52,536 nt of DNA, from assembly GCA_021786105.1 (NCBI GenBank), contig JAJYNW010000005.1, positions 1-52,536 of the forward strand, in the 5' to 3' direction. The stretch is from a bacterium. Its GTDB lineage: Bacteria > Patescibacteriota > Microgenomatia > Daviesbacterales > UBA10151. Below are positions 29,354 to 39,264 of the stretch, piece by piece. The notes under the pieces are model-generated. The model made no database searches. It was not told where the DNA came from and worked only from the letters and a program-made list of their open reading frames with translations. Position numbers and translations under genes: made by a program. How positions within the stretch are numbered: position 1 is the stretch's first letter; each line of letters opens with the position of its first letter.

Positions 29354-30649
29354 ATGGTAGATATTAATAGTATTCGTCAAAATCCGGATCTTTATAAAAA
29401 GGCAGTTATTGATAAAGGTATCGATTTAAATATCGATGTTTTGCTTCGTGCTGATGAGGAGAAGAGGAATTTATTAACTCAAGTTGAGGGACTTCGCAAA
29501 GAAAGAAATGATGCTGCCAGAGAAAAAAATATTGAAAAAGGGAAAGAGATTAAAATAAAACTTGATAGTTTAGAGGCAGAATTATCTAAAGCAGAAGATA
29601 AATTTATTGAGTTGGCGGTTAAAGTTCCAACTGTTCCATCCTCTGATACACCCATTGGAAAAAGCGATGCTGACAATATAGAAATCCGCAAAGTTGGCGA
29701 AATTCCTCAATTCGATTTTACCCCCAAAGATCATATCCAATTAGGAAAAGAATTGGATATTTTAGATTTTGATAACGGGGCGAAAGTCGGAGGATATAGA
29801 GGATATTATCTAAAGAATGAAGGAGTAATGCTGGTGATGGGGCTGATGATGTATGCCTTAAATAAATTAATCGAGAAAGGCTTTACCCCGATGATTCCTC
29901 CAACCCTGGTTAAAGGTTTTGCCCTTTTTGGAAGTGGCTATTTTAAAGGCTTAGTTTATAATCCGGAAACTGATGAAATCTACCAGGTTGCGTCTCCGGA
30001 CAAAGAAGCAAGTGGGGAAGTAATGCGCGAACAAAAGTTTTTAGTTGGTACTGCAGAACCATCACTATTAGCCTATTTTTCAGGTCAAACTTTAAAAGAA
30101 GAAGATCTTCCTAAAAAAGTTGTTGGGTTCAGCCAGTGTTACCGGAGTGAGATTGGCAGTTATGGTAAAGACACAAAAGGCCTTTATCGGGTTCACGAAT
30201 TCATGAAGGTAGAACAGGTGATCCTCTCTATTGCGGATACCGAAGAGTCTAACAAGTTGCAAGACCAGATGGTGGCTATCTCAGAAGAGATCCATAAAGA
30301 GTTAGGGCTCACTTATCGAGTTATTCAAATTTGCACCGGAGATATGTCGGCTGGGAAATATAGAGCCTTTGATATTGAGGCATGGATGCCGGGATTAAAC
30401 CGCTGGGGTGAAACCGGGTCAGCCAGCAATTTTGTAGACTGGCAGGCCAGACGGTTAGATGCCAAATATATAGATAAAGAAGGAAATAGAAAATATGTCT
30501 TTATGCTAAATAATACAGTTTTGCCAAGCCCAAGGCCTTTTATTGCTATCTTGGAAAATTTCCAGCAAAAGGATGGGACAGTTGTGATTCCGGAAGTTTT
30601 AAGGAAATATACCGGTTTTTCGGAAATCAGGCCTAAAAATAGTAGATAG
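29354..30649 (+). CDS. serS: seryl-tRNA synthetase
   Basis: MVDINSIRQNPDLYKKAV; FSQCYRSEIGSYGKDTKGLYRVHEFMKVEQ; C-terminal NNTVLPSPRPFIAILENFQQKDGTVVIPEVLRKYTG. Confidence 0.96.
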   Translation: MVDINSIRQNPDLYKKAVIDKGIDLNIDVLLRADEEKRNLLTQVEGLRKERNDAAREKNIEKGKEIKIKLDSLEAELSKAEDKFIELAVKVPTVPSSDTPIGKSDADNIEIRKVGEIPQFDFTPKDHIQLGKELDILDFDNGAKVGGYRGYYLKNEGVMLVMGLMMYALNKLIEKGFTPMIPPTLVKGFALFGSGYFKGLVYNPETDEIYQVASPDKEASGEVMREQKFLVGTAEPSLLAYFSGQTLKEEDLPKKVVGFSQCYRSEIGSYGKDTKGLYRVHEFMKVEQVILSIADTEESNKLQDQMVAISEEIHKELGLTYRVIQICTGDMSAGKYRAFDIEAWMPGLNRWGETGSASNFVDWQARRLDAKYIDKEGNRKYVFMLNNTVLPSPRPFIAILENFQQKDGTVVIPEVLRKYTGFSEIRPKNSR

Positions 30650-30732
30650 CATTAATTAGTATCTATAGTTTAAACTTCTTTCTTCCTGAATCCTTACCTA
30701 TTTTATATTTTGCGACGTTATATTAACTGTGT

Positions 30733-31401
30733 ATGCTTCCTCTTTGGGATGTGGGTCCGACGGGAAAATTTCCTTTCTGGGTAATTACAATTATCGCTAT
30801 CAATGTTTTTGTTTTTTACCTTGAGTTGACTGTCCCTAATCTTGACGCCTTCATTACCCGATATGCCTTAATCCCTTCGGCCATAAATTTAATGAACATT
30901 AGTACTTTACTTCCTTTTGTAACAAGCCAATTTTTACATGGAGGTTTTTTGCATATTGTTACTAATATGTGGTTTTTTTGGATCTTTGGTGACAATGTTG
31001 AATATCGGTTAGGAGCATTTTTCTTCCCTATTTTTTATTTGCTTTCGGGGATAACAGGCAATGCTTTGCAATATGCCCTTATGCCCAATTCAGATATTCC
31101 GGCACTTGGGGCATCGGGTGCGATTGCCGGAGTTTTAGGTGCATATTTTGCTTTCTTCCCCCGCAACCGGGTAAAGACCTTAATATTTTTTTTAATTGCA
31201 GATTTGCCGGCATCAATAGTTTTGTTTTATTGGTTAATTCTGCAGCTATTCAATAGTGCTGTTGCTGTGTCTCCAGCTTCCAATCCCAATGATGGGGGGG
31301 TTGCTTACTTCACCCATATTGGAGGGTTTGCTTTAGGATGGTTTGTGGGAAAAGTCTCATTAATTTTGCAGGAGAAAAAAATTAAATTAAAGTTTATTTG
31401 A
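30733..31401 (+). CDS. rhomboid-family intramembrane serine protease
   Basis: FLHGGFLHIVTNMWFFWIFGDNVE, GASGAIAGVLGAYF, THIGGFALGW. Confidence 0.92.
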   Translation: MLPLWDVGPTGKFPFWVITIIAINVFVFYLELTVPNLDAFITRYALIPSAINLMNISTLLPFVTSQFLHGGFLHIVTNMWFFWIFGDNVEYRLGAFFFPIFYLLSGITGNALQYALMPNSDIPALGASGAIAGVLGAYFAFFPRNRVKTLIFFLIADLPASIVLFYWLILQLFNSAVAVSPASNPNDGGVAYFTHIGGFALGWFVGKVSLILQEKKIKLKFI

Positions 31402-32700
31402 TTGTATTCTGCCTATGCCTTCATAAACAAATCCCAAAGACCTGACCGTTTCAGGGTTATAGATATTTCTTCCGTCAATAATAATTGGCTTAGACATTGT
31501 ATGTTTCACTTTTGTGAGATCGAGCTCTTTAAATTCATTCCATTCAGTAATTATCAACATCGCTTCACTACCCTCTAAGGCATCGTAAGGATTTTCGTAA
31601 ATTTTTACGCCATCTTTAAACATATTCCGTATGTGATTTGCCGCAGCGGGATCATAAGCTTGTATTATTGCCCCCTGTTCTAAAAGCTTGCTAATAACTT
31701 TAACTGATGGTGCTTCCCGGATATCGTCAGTGTTGGGTTTAAACGAAAGGCCTAGAACTGTCACAGTTTTCCCATCTAATTTTTTTAGATGCTTAGTTAC
31801 TTTTTGAAAGAAAACATTCACTTGATTGTGGTTTATATCCTCAACTGATTTTAAAAGCTGGAAATTATAACCTACATTATCTGCAATATGGATAAAGGCA
31901 GAGACATCTTTAGGAAAACATGAACCACCGTATCCCACACCCGGATATAGAAAGTTTCTGCCTATTCGTTTATCGTAGCCTGCCCCCGACAATACAATTT
32001 CTGCATCTGCTCCTAATTTCTCACAAATATCAGCAACAGCATTGGCAAAAGATATTTTTGTAGCTAAAAAAGTATTGGCCACATATTTTATTGTTTGGGC
32101 AGAACGTAAATCGCAAACTACTCTTTGCCCGTTTAGATGTTTATAAAGATCAAGGAGTAAGTCGGCAGCCTTTTTGCTTTTAGTGCCAATAACGATTCGG
32201 TCCGGATTTTTGGCGTCTTCTACAGCTGATCCTTCTTTTAAAAATTCCGGGCATGAAGCAAATTCAAATTTATTTTTGGCGGTGCCTTTTATAGTTTCCT
32301 CGAGTTTTTCCTCAACCCCGATGGGCACAGTGCTTTTAATAGTGATAAGTGTATAACCTTTAAGGTGTTTAGCTGTTTCTTTGACTGCGTCAAAAAGATA
32401 AGTTAAATCAGCTTCACCGTTTGTTTTAGGTGGAGTGCCGACACAAATAAAAACTACTTTTGATTTAGGGACACTGGTTTCGTAACTGGTGGTAAAGATT
32501 AACCTCTTTTGAACTAAGTTGCGTCTAACTAGCTCCTCTAACCCCGGTTCAAAAAAAGGAACGTTGCCTTTTTTTAAAGAATCAATCTTTTTGGGATCGA
32601 TATCCACGCAATAAACTTTATGTCCAAAATCAGCAAAAACAGCACCTGTTACAAGTCCTACATACCCGGTGCCGATAATAGTTATTGTCATAGGCGTCAT
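31387..32700 (-). CDS. ugd: UDP-glucose 6-dehydrogenase
   Basis: ITIIGTGYVGLVTGAVFADFGHKVYCVDID; PGVGYGGSCFPKDVSAF; GLSFKPNTDDIREAPS. Confidence 0.95.
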   Translation of the reverse strand: MTPMTITIIGTGYVGLVTGAVFADFGHKVYCVDIDPKKIDSLKKGNVPFFEPGLEELVRRNLVQKRLIFTTSYETSVPKSKVVFICVGTPPKTNGEADLTYLFDAVKETAKHLKGYTLITIKSTVPIGVEEKLEETIKGTAKNKFEFASCPEFLKEGSAVEDAKNPDRIVIGTKSKKAADLLLDLYKHLNGQRVVCDLRSAQTIKYVANTFLATKISFANAVADICEKLGADAEIVLSGAGYDKRIGRNFLYPGVGYGGSCFPKDVSAFIHIADNVGYNFQLLKSVEDINHNQVNVFFQKVTKHLKKLDGKTVTVLGLSFKPNTDDIREAPSVKVISKLLEQGAIIQAYDPAAANHIRNMFKDGVKIYENPYDALEGSEAMLIITEWNEFKELDLTKVKHTMSKPIIIDGRNIYNPETVRSLGFVYEGIGRIQSNKL

Positions 32701-32830
32701 AGAATATTAAAACGATTTTGCTCGGCTTGCAAGTCTCGCAAAATGTTTTGAACCCAAAAATATTGGATTTGGAAGTTGTAAATGAAATTATTTTGGGTAT
32801 AAAATAAGATTTGCGTCATCGTCAAAATTT

Positions 32831-33850
32831 ATGGGTAAGAAAATATTAGTTACTGGTGGGGGAGGATATATCGGGTCTATTACTTCTGACCTTCTTCTTA
32901 AAAACGGTTTCGATGTAGCAGTTTTAGATAATTTTTCCCGGGGATATGAAACTCCCTTAGTTTTTCTAAAAGATAAGTATGGGTCCGAAAGATTAAGTTG
33001 GAAGAATCTAGATTTAACAACGGATAATTTAGAGAAGTTTTTTGAAGAGGTAAAACCTGACGCGATTTTGCATTGTGCAGCGCTTTGTAATGTGGGAGAG
33101 TCATGGGAAAATCCCGCATTATATTTCCGTAACAACATTTTCGGAGTCCAAAGATTAGCAGATGCAGCTATAAAAACTAATATTAAGAATATTGTCTTTT
33201 CTTCTACTTGTGCGGTTTATGGTGACGCCCAATATTTGCCTATTGATGAGAAACACCCACTGGCAAATCCGTCAAGCCCATATGGGGCCACAAAAAAAAT
33301 GTGTGAGGAGATTCTCAATTGGTATGCTAAAGTCGATCTTTTGAATTATGTTTTTTTAAGGTATTTTAATGTCACCGGAGCATCAGATGATGGGGAAGTT
33401 GGAGATTCGAAAAATCCTTCTTTCCATTTGATTCAGAATGCTATCCGGGGGGCATTGGGAATTGATAAATTTGAATTAAACTTTGCAGCTGTAGATACTC
33501 CGGATGGCTCTCCAATCCGCGACTACTTGAATGTTGTTGATTTGGCTAACGCCCACATGCGGTCCTTAAACTATCTACTCGAGGATCAGGGGAAAAATGA
33601 AGTTTTCAATTTGGGGACAGGAGCGGGAAATTCTGTTTTAGAAATTATCAAACTAGTTAAAGAAAGAACCGGAATAGATTTTCAAATTGGAGAAGCGGCA
33701 AGCAGAAGAAAGGGCGAGGCGGATAAGATGATTGCCGATATTTCTAAAGCCAAAAAAATCTTAGGATGGGAACCAAAACACTCCCTAGATGATTCAATCC
33801 AAACACTAGTTAAATGGTATAAATTGCACCCGAAAGGCTGGAATAAATAA
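32831..33850 (+). CDS. galE: UDP-glucose 4-epimerase
   Basis: ILVTGGGGYIGSITSDLLLKNGFDVAVLDNFSRG; SSTCAVYGD; SPYGATKKMCEEIL; LRYFNVTGA. Confidence 0.94.
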   Translation: MGKKILVTGGGGYIGSITSDLLLKNGFDVAVLDNFSRGYETPLVFLKDKYGSERLSWKNLDLTTDNLEKFFEEVKPDAILHCAALCNVGESWENPALYFRNNIFGVQRLADAAIKTNIKNIVFSSTCAVYGDAQYLPIDEKHPLANPSSPYGATKKMCEEILNWYAKVDLLNYVFLRYFNVTGASDDGEVGDSKNPSFHLIQNAIRGALGIDKFELNFAAVDTPDGSPIRDYLNVVDLANAHMRSLNYLLEDQGKNEVFNLGTGAGNSVLEIIKLVKERTGIDFQIGEAASRRKGEADKMIADISKAKKILGWEPKHSLDDSIQTLVKWYKLHPKGWNK

Positions 33851-33853
33851 TTT

Positions 33854-34072
33854 CTACCGGGATTTCCACCAAGATATTAAGATAAAATAAAGTGCTGAGA
33901 TTCCGACTAAAGCATAAATAATTCTAGTTAATCCTGAACCGGCTCCGAATATCGAATCTACCAAGTTGTAACCGAAAAATCCTACCAGTCCCCAATTAAT
34001 ACCGCCAATCACTAATAGTATTAAGGCTATCCAGTCAACCCAATTCATATCTCTCATATCAGCTCTTGCCAT
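33854..34072 (-). CDS. DUF378-like small membrane protein
   Basis: VDWIALILLVIGGINWGLVGFFGYNLVDSIFG; strong SD AAGGAGGTGGTAATT-ATG. Confidence 0.85.
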   Translation of the reverse strand: MARADMRDMNWVDWIALILLVIGGINWGLVGFFGYNLVDSIFGAGSGLTRIIYALVGISALYFILISWWKSR

Positions 34073-34172
34073 AATTACCACCTCCTTATTATGGTATAGC
34101 CTGTAATATTACTCCGTTTTGGTAAGAAGTTTAGGTAGAAACCATCAAGAATCCGGAAAGAGATCCGAAAGG

Positions 34173-34664
34173 TTATTGGTGTCGCTGCCACTCGATTTTT
34201 TCACCTTTTGTTTTTTGTTCTGCCATAACTAGTTCGTCATAAATTCCGTCGATTAAGTCATAATCCTTGGCTTCTTCAAGAGTTACCCAAGCATATTGGT
34301 CGGTTTCTTCCGGTTGAAGCGTTACTTCTCCGGAAACGTAATTAGCGGCACAAGAGATAACTAAGGAGGAAGCTCCGTCTTGATGAACAGTGGCTAGACT
34401 TGTGACATACTTGATGTTGTTAATTTCAATACCAACCTCTTCTTTTACTTCGCGTTTTAGAGTCCGTTCTAAAACGTTGTACCAATAATCCTCTGTGTCT
34501 TTAGGCAGTTCCAAATAATCACTGGATTGTAACCTACCACCCGGGACAGTCCATTTGCCGGGAAAACGTTTTTTGGTGAGCGCCCTTCTTTCGATTAAGT
34601 ATTTGCCGTCTTTTTTAATGATGGCGGTAATTGCGACTTCATGTAAGTATTGATTTTGATCCAT
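34173..34664 (-). CDS. NUDIX hydrolase
   Basis: GRLQSSDYLELPKDTEDYWYNVLERTLKREVKEEVGIEI; start MDQNQYLHEVAITAI preferred over ORF-track start 34796. Confidence 0.85.
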   Translation of the reverse strand: MDQNQYLHEVAITAIIKKDGKYLIERRALTKKRFPGKWTVPGGRLQSSDYLELPKDTEDYWYNVLERTLKREVKEEVGIEINNIKYVTSLATVHQDGASSLVISCAANYVSGEVTLQPEETDQYAWVTLEEAKDYDLIDGIYDELVMAEQKTKGEKIEWQRHQ

Positions 34665-34737
34665 TGCTCTTTTTAATATACAAGAATTTGCTGTGAATAA
34701 AAATATGACAAAGACCTGCCTGTTGGAAAGGTAGTCT

Positions 34738-37458
34738 TTAATTTGGATAGTGACAACGTTTATATTTTTTGCCTGAACCGCACCAACAAGGATCATTGCG
34801 GCCGACTTTATTGTGGCGGATTTGTCCGGAATCAGAATCTAATGTTTGAGTCGCTACCTGTCCATTTCTTTCAATTGTTACTTTAGTTACTCCACCCTCA
34901 TGTTCTAAAACTTCTGCAATTGGTTCGCCTTGAGCAACTTCCTTTACCTCTTCCTCCTCTGTTTTAACTCCGGTCTCAATTTCCGGATGTCTTTCTGTAA
35001 CCTCAATTGGCTGGGGTTGAACAGGTTGGTTGGAGGGTGCAAGCTTATAAATTTTATGGACCACATCATAATCAATGTTGGCCATCAGTTTAGTGAATAA
35101 ATCGAAGGATTCTTTTTTGTATTCCACTAAAGGATCCCTTTGGCCGTAACCACGAAGCCCGATTCCTGCCCGAAGATCATCCATAGTGTCCAAATGTTCA
35201 ATCCATAAAGTATCGATGGTTGTCAGATAAACAAAGGTTTCCATTTGGCGGGCTACTTCAGAGCCGAACTGTTTCTCTCTTTGTTCGTAAACATCGCGTG
35301 CTACCTGGATTAAGAATTGAGTAATATCTTCTACGGACCCGATTTGGCTGATTTTTTGTTCCAGCTCTTTTCTGGAATTAGGATCAAAGTTAATAACATC
35401 AGAAAAATCTTCAACGATCTTTGTTTGGTCTAGCCCCTCGGCGCTATTGATTGTAACAATACTGGAAATGGCCTCATCGATCTTTTGTAAAATATCTTCC
35501 TTAAGCTGGGAGCTGGCTTCTCCCTTTAAATTGGCGGCGGCTTCCAAAATATTTTTTCTGACTCCATAGATAATTTGTCTTTGCTGGTTCATCACATCGT
35601 CATACTCGACCGTTGTTTTACGGATATCAAAATTATGGCCTTCGACTTTTTTCTGGGCCGATTCAATGGCTTTAGAGATCATCCCGTGTTCGATCGGAGC
35701 GTCTTCGGGCATCTTTAAAAAGTCCATGACTTTCGAAACTTGGTCGCCGCCGAAGATCCGCATTAAGTCATCCTCCAGGGAGATAAAGAACTGGGAGGCG
35801 CCGGGATCCCCCTGTCTTCCGGACCGTCCCCGAAGTTGGTTGTCAATCCTTCTTGATTCATGTCTTTCGGTGCCAATTACAAAAAGCCCGCCTGACTTTT
35901 CCGCTCCCTTACCAAGCTTAATATCGACTCCCCGGCCGGCCATGTTGGTGGCAACTGTGACTGCGCCTTTTTCCCCGGCTTTGGCGATAATTTCCGCTTC
36001 TTTTTCATGGTTTTTAGCGTTCAAAAGTGCGTGGGAAATACCTTTTTTCTTCAACAAATCTGACAAAAATTCGTTTTTCTCAATGGAGGTGGTACCGACC
36101 AAAACCGGTTGTCCTTTGGCGTGGAGCTCCTCGATCTTGTTGGCAACTGCGGTATATTTACCGGCCTGGGTTTTATAAATTGTGTCGGACATGTCTTCCC
36201 TGATCATCGGCAAATGGGTGGGAACAACAACCACATCAAGCTTGTAGATCTTGTGAAACTCTTCTGCCTCAGTAGCGGCGGTTCCGGTCATACCCGCAAG
36301 TTTTTTATACATCCTGAAGTAATTTTGGAAAGAAATGGTGGCTAAAGTTTGTGACTCCTGCTGAATGGCGACTCCCTCTTTGGCTTCAATGGCTTGATGA
36401 AGGCCTTCGGAATAGCGCCTTCCCGGCATTAACCTTCCGGTAAACTCATCAACAATTATTACTTCGCCGTCCCGGACAACGTAATCTTTATCTTTTTGAA
36501 ACAGGGCACGGGCTTTTAAAGCTTGCTCGATATGATGCAAGGTAGAGAAGTCCTTTTCGTACATATTGTCCACACCCAGCATATTTTCAATCTTGGCAAT
36601 ACCATGTTCTGTAAGATGGGCAGTCCGTTGTTTCTCATCAATGGAATAATCGGTGTCTCCTGAAAGCTTCTCGATTATCCCGGCGAACTCATAATATTTT
36701 TGGGTGGGTTCAGAAGCGGGGCGGGAGATAATAAGCGGGGTTCTGGCCTCATCAATTAAGATGGAATCAACCTCATCAACCACCGCAAAGGAATGCCCTC
36801 TTTGGACTTGATCAGCCAAAGAAAAGACCATGTTATCCCGAAGATAGTCAAAGCCGTATTCATTATTTGTGCCGTAGGTAATATCGGCGTTATAAGCCTC
36901 TTTGCGGGTTACAGGCTTTAGGTGCTTTAATCTTTCGTCTGTGTGCTCGGTATTTTTAAACTTTGGGTCATAGATAAAGGCTTGTTCGTGAATAATGACT
37001 CCAACTGTTGCTCCCAGGGTATGATAAATTGGTCCCATCCAACCACAATCACGCATGGCAAGATAATCGTTAACCGTGACAAGATGGGAGCCTTCCCCGG
37101 TCAGCGAGTTTAAAAATAGCGCCGGAACCGCAGAAAGGGTTTTTCCTTCACCGGTTCTCTGTTCGGAAATTTTTCCCTGGTGTAAGGTGATGGCTGACAT
37201 AAGCTGAACGTCGAAGAGCCTCATGTTGAGAGTTCTGGCGCCCGCCTCCCGAACGGCTGCGTAAACATCCGGAAGAAGCTCATCCAGGCTTTGGCCTTTT
37301 TGGTAAAGTTTTTTAAATTCCTGGGACTTTTCGATGAGCTGTTTATCGGTAAGTTTCTGGTATTTTTTCTCCAGATCGTTTATCTGGGTAATGATTTTTC
37401 CGAAACGATCAAGCTCTTTTTGGTTGGAGTCCAAGATACGGCTAAAGATATTTAACAT
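34738..37458 (-). CDS. secA: protein translocase ATPase SecA
   Basis: MRLFDVQLMSAITLHQGKISEQRTGEGKTL, VDEVDSILIDEARTPLIIS, C-terminal GRNDPCWCGSGKKYKRCH. Confidence 0.98.
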   Translation of the reverse strand: MLNIFSRILDSNQKELDRFGKIITQINDLEKKYQKLTDKQLIEKSQEFKKLYQKGQSLDELLPDVYAAVREAGARTLNMRLFDVQLMSAITLHQGKISEQRTGEGKTLSAVPALFLNSLTGEGSHLVTVNDYLAMRDCGWMGPIYHTLGATVGVIIHEQAFIYDPKFKNTEHTDERLKHLKPVTRKEAYNADITYGTNNEYGFDYLRDNMVFSLADQVQRGHSFAVVDEVDSILIDEARTPLIISRPASEPTQKYYEFAGIIEKLSGDTDYSIDEKQRTAHLTEHGIAKIENMLGVDNMYEKDFSTLHHIEQALKARALFQKDKDYVVRDGEVIIVDEFTGRLMPGRRYSEGLHQAIEAKEGVAIQQESQTLATISFQNYFRMYKKLAGMTGTAATEAEEFHKIYKLDVVVVPTHLPMIREDMSDTIYKTQAGKYTAVANKIEELHAKGQPVLVGTTSIEKNEFLSDLLKKKGISHALLNAKNHEKEAEIIAKAGEKGAVTVATNMAGRGVDIKLGKGAEKSGGLFVIGTERHESRRIDNQLRGRSGRQGDPGASQFFISLEDDLMRIFGGDQVSKVMDFLKMPEDAPIEHGMISKAIESAQKKVEGHNFDIRKTTVEYDDVMNQQRQIIYGVRKNILEAAANLKGEASSQLKEDILQKIDEAISSIVTINSAEGLDQTKIVEDFSDVINFDPNSRKELEQKISQIGSVEDITQFLIQVARDVYEQREKQFGSEVARQMETFVYLTTIDTLWIEHLDTMDDLRAGIGLRGYGQRDPLVEYKKESFDLFTKLMANIDYDVVHKIYKLAPSNQPVQPQPIEVTERHPEIETGVKTEEEEVKEVAQGEPIAEVLEHEGGVTKVTIERNGQVATQTLDSDSGQIRHNKVGRNDPCWCGSGKKYKRCHYPN

Positions 37459-37509
37459 AACTGTGTCATTATACCCAATTTGGGCAGGTTTGTCAGGTAA
37501 AAGAACGGG

Positions 37510-37538
37510 TTGACGGGGTAGGGTTTTTTCTATACACT
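37510..37538 (+). promoter_or_regulatory. sigma70-type promoter
   Basis: TTGACG-N17-TACACT; a second TATACT lies 4 nt before ATG 37572. Confidence 0.55.
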
Positions 37539-37571
37539 TAAAATGGTTACTTTAGATTACGTATACTGCCC

Positions 37572-38831
37572 ATGGATCCAAATAATAACAATTCTACAGG
37601 TTTTCCGCCGGCTTCGGATCCGTCTGCTTCTTCGCCAACTACCCCGCCAACTCCACCGACCGATATGTCAATGGGAGTGCCTTCTGCACAGCCGAGTGCC
37701 TCATCTCCTCTTCCAGATACATCTGATTTAGGGCCAAGTGCAAGTAGTGGTTTGAGCTCTGGTTTTAGTATGTCGAACCCTGTACCAAATGTTACGCCCG
37801 AACCCGCTCCTAATTTAGAAGGTACTTCCACTACTCCTTTGGGGAGTAATGCTGCATTAGGGGAGGCTCAGCGGGGTGCGGGAGCAGGGGGTGTTCCTTC
37901 TTGGTCAACACCAGGTAGCAGCCCAAGTGCGGTTCCTTCTCAGGATATGTCTGCCTCTGCGGCTCCGGCTTTTGGAAGTATGGATACTACTCCTAGTGAG
38001 GCGCCTGTGAATCCTATGGCTGCCGGTACTGATTCTTCCGCCCCTTCGGGAGCGGCTCCCGGTGGATTTTCCATCGCTGATTTAGCTAGCGGTCCCGGAA
38101 CAAGTTCTACTTCGGGGTTAGACGGTTTTTCAGGAGGCACACCTCCTTTATCATCAACAGATGCTAGTGTTAGCGCACCTTCGGTTTCCCCTGCCCCAGC
38201 AGATACCGTTTCTGCAAGCCCATTGGGAGGTTCCGGCAATTCTGAAACGGCACCTGCCAATCCCTTTATGGGGGGTTCACAGCCATCAATGTCTGAAACT
38301 ACCGCTGCTCCAAACGGTGGGAGTGGTGCAGAAACTGGAGCCAGTGCGTCGGGACCGGTGGAATCTGCGCCGACAGATTTAAGCCATCTTGTGAGCGGCG
38401 CTTCCGGTGAACAATCAGCTACATCTTCAACAATCCCCCAACCGGAAACATTAGTTGTTGCCCCATCAGCTGCACCGGCTGCTTCGGATGCCCAGGTTGT
38501 TTCCGGCGGTGGAAAAAGTTTTCCTAAGTGGATTTTAGCTGTAGCGTTTGTTGTTGTATTGGCGGTAATTGGTGCTAGCGCTTACTTTATTTTAGGTGTG
38601 GGTAAGCCGGAAGCCCCGACAACATCAGTTCCTGCTGTTCAGGCTCCCTTAACGAAGCCTCCTAAAACAGTATTACCAAGTGTTTCTCCGACTCAAGCCC
38701 CTGCTTCCGGATCTGCGACTTTTGGAAGTTTGGAGGGCACGGCTCCCGTATCTTCAAGTGGGTCGGCTGCCCAAAATGGGCCTTCGGCTTTGGAACTATT
38801 GAGGAAGCGTCAGGTTTCTCCTACTCCCTAA
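37572..38831 (+). CDS. low-complexity Ser/Ala/Pro/Gly-rich protein with one TM segment near C-terminus
   Basis: About 310 aa low-complexity then KWILAVAFVVVLAVIGASAYFIL and a short Pro/Ser tail; promoter present. Confidence 0.65.
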   Translation: MDPNNNNSTGFPPASDPSASSPTTPPTPPTDMSMGVPSAQPSASSPLPDTSDLGPSASSGLSSGFSMSNPVPNVTPEPAPNLEGTSTTPLGSNAALGEAQRGAGAGGVPSWSTPGSSPSAVPSQDMSASAAPAFGSMDTTPSEAPVNPMAAGTDSSAPSGAAPGGFSIADLASGPGTSSTSGLDGFSGGTPPLSSTDASVSAPSVSPAPADTVSASPLGGSGNSETAPANPFMGGSQPSMSETTAAPNGGSGAETGASASGPVESAPTDLSHLVSGASGEQSATSSTIPQPETLVVAPSAAPAASDAQVVSGGGKSFPKWILAVAFVVVLAVIGASAYFILGVGKPEAPTTSVPAVQAPLTKPPKTVLPSVSPTQAPASGSATFGSLEGTAPVSSSGSAAQNGPSALELLRKRQVSPTP

Positions 38832-39246
38832 CCTCAATTTCTCTGGTGTTTCCTGAAGTTAGCTTAATCTTAATTTGCATTGCTTGCTGGGGTAGTGATT
38901 TACCCAGCTTTTCTGCCCATTCAATTAGAACAATATTATTGGGATTAGCAAAGATTTCTGATAGTCCAGTACCCTCAATATCAACCTCATCCTCAAACCT
39001 GTAAAGGTCGATATGGAAAAGCTTTCCCTGGGGGTTTTTAGGAATATCATATTGCCGCATAACTATGAAAGTAGGGGAAATTAACCTGTCGTTAATTCCC
39101 AGTCCCCTGGCAAAACCCTGGATAAAAGTTGTCTTGCCGGCGCCCAAGGGACCGGAAAAGGCGATGATGCCTCCGTTTTGATACTTTTGGGCAAGGTCTG
39201 CGGCGATTTTTTGGGTTTCTTCGGCTGAATTAGAAGTGTAAACCAT
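38821..39246 (-). CDS. tsaE: tRNA t6A biosynthesis ATPase TsaE
   Basis: FSGPLGAGKTTFIQGFARGLGI, SPTFIVMRQYDI, HIDLYRFED, LIEWAEKLG. Confidence 0.95.
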   Translation of the reverse strand: MVYTSNSAEETQKIAADLAQKYQNGGIIAFSGPLGAGKTTFIQGFARGLGINDRLISPTFIVMRQYDIPKNPQGKLFHIDLYRFEDEVDIEGTGLSEIFANPNNIVLIEWAEKLGKSLPQQAMQIKIKLTSGNTREIEVRE

Positions 39247-39264
39247 AATATCTCCAAATTATAT

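Noticed and set aside
34665-34796. N-terminal extension of the NUDIX ORF overlapping secA
   Set aside because: Internal ATG at 34664 begins the NUDIX-like sequence; the extension overlaps the secA 3' end
35666-36178. 170-aa plus-strand ORF
   Set aside because: Antisense shadow of secA
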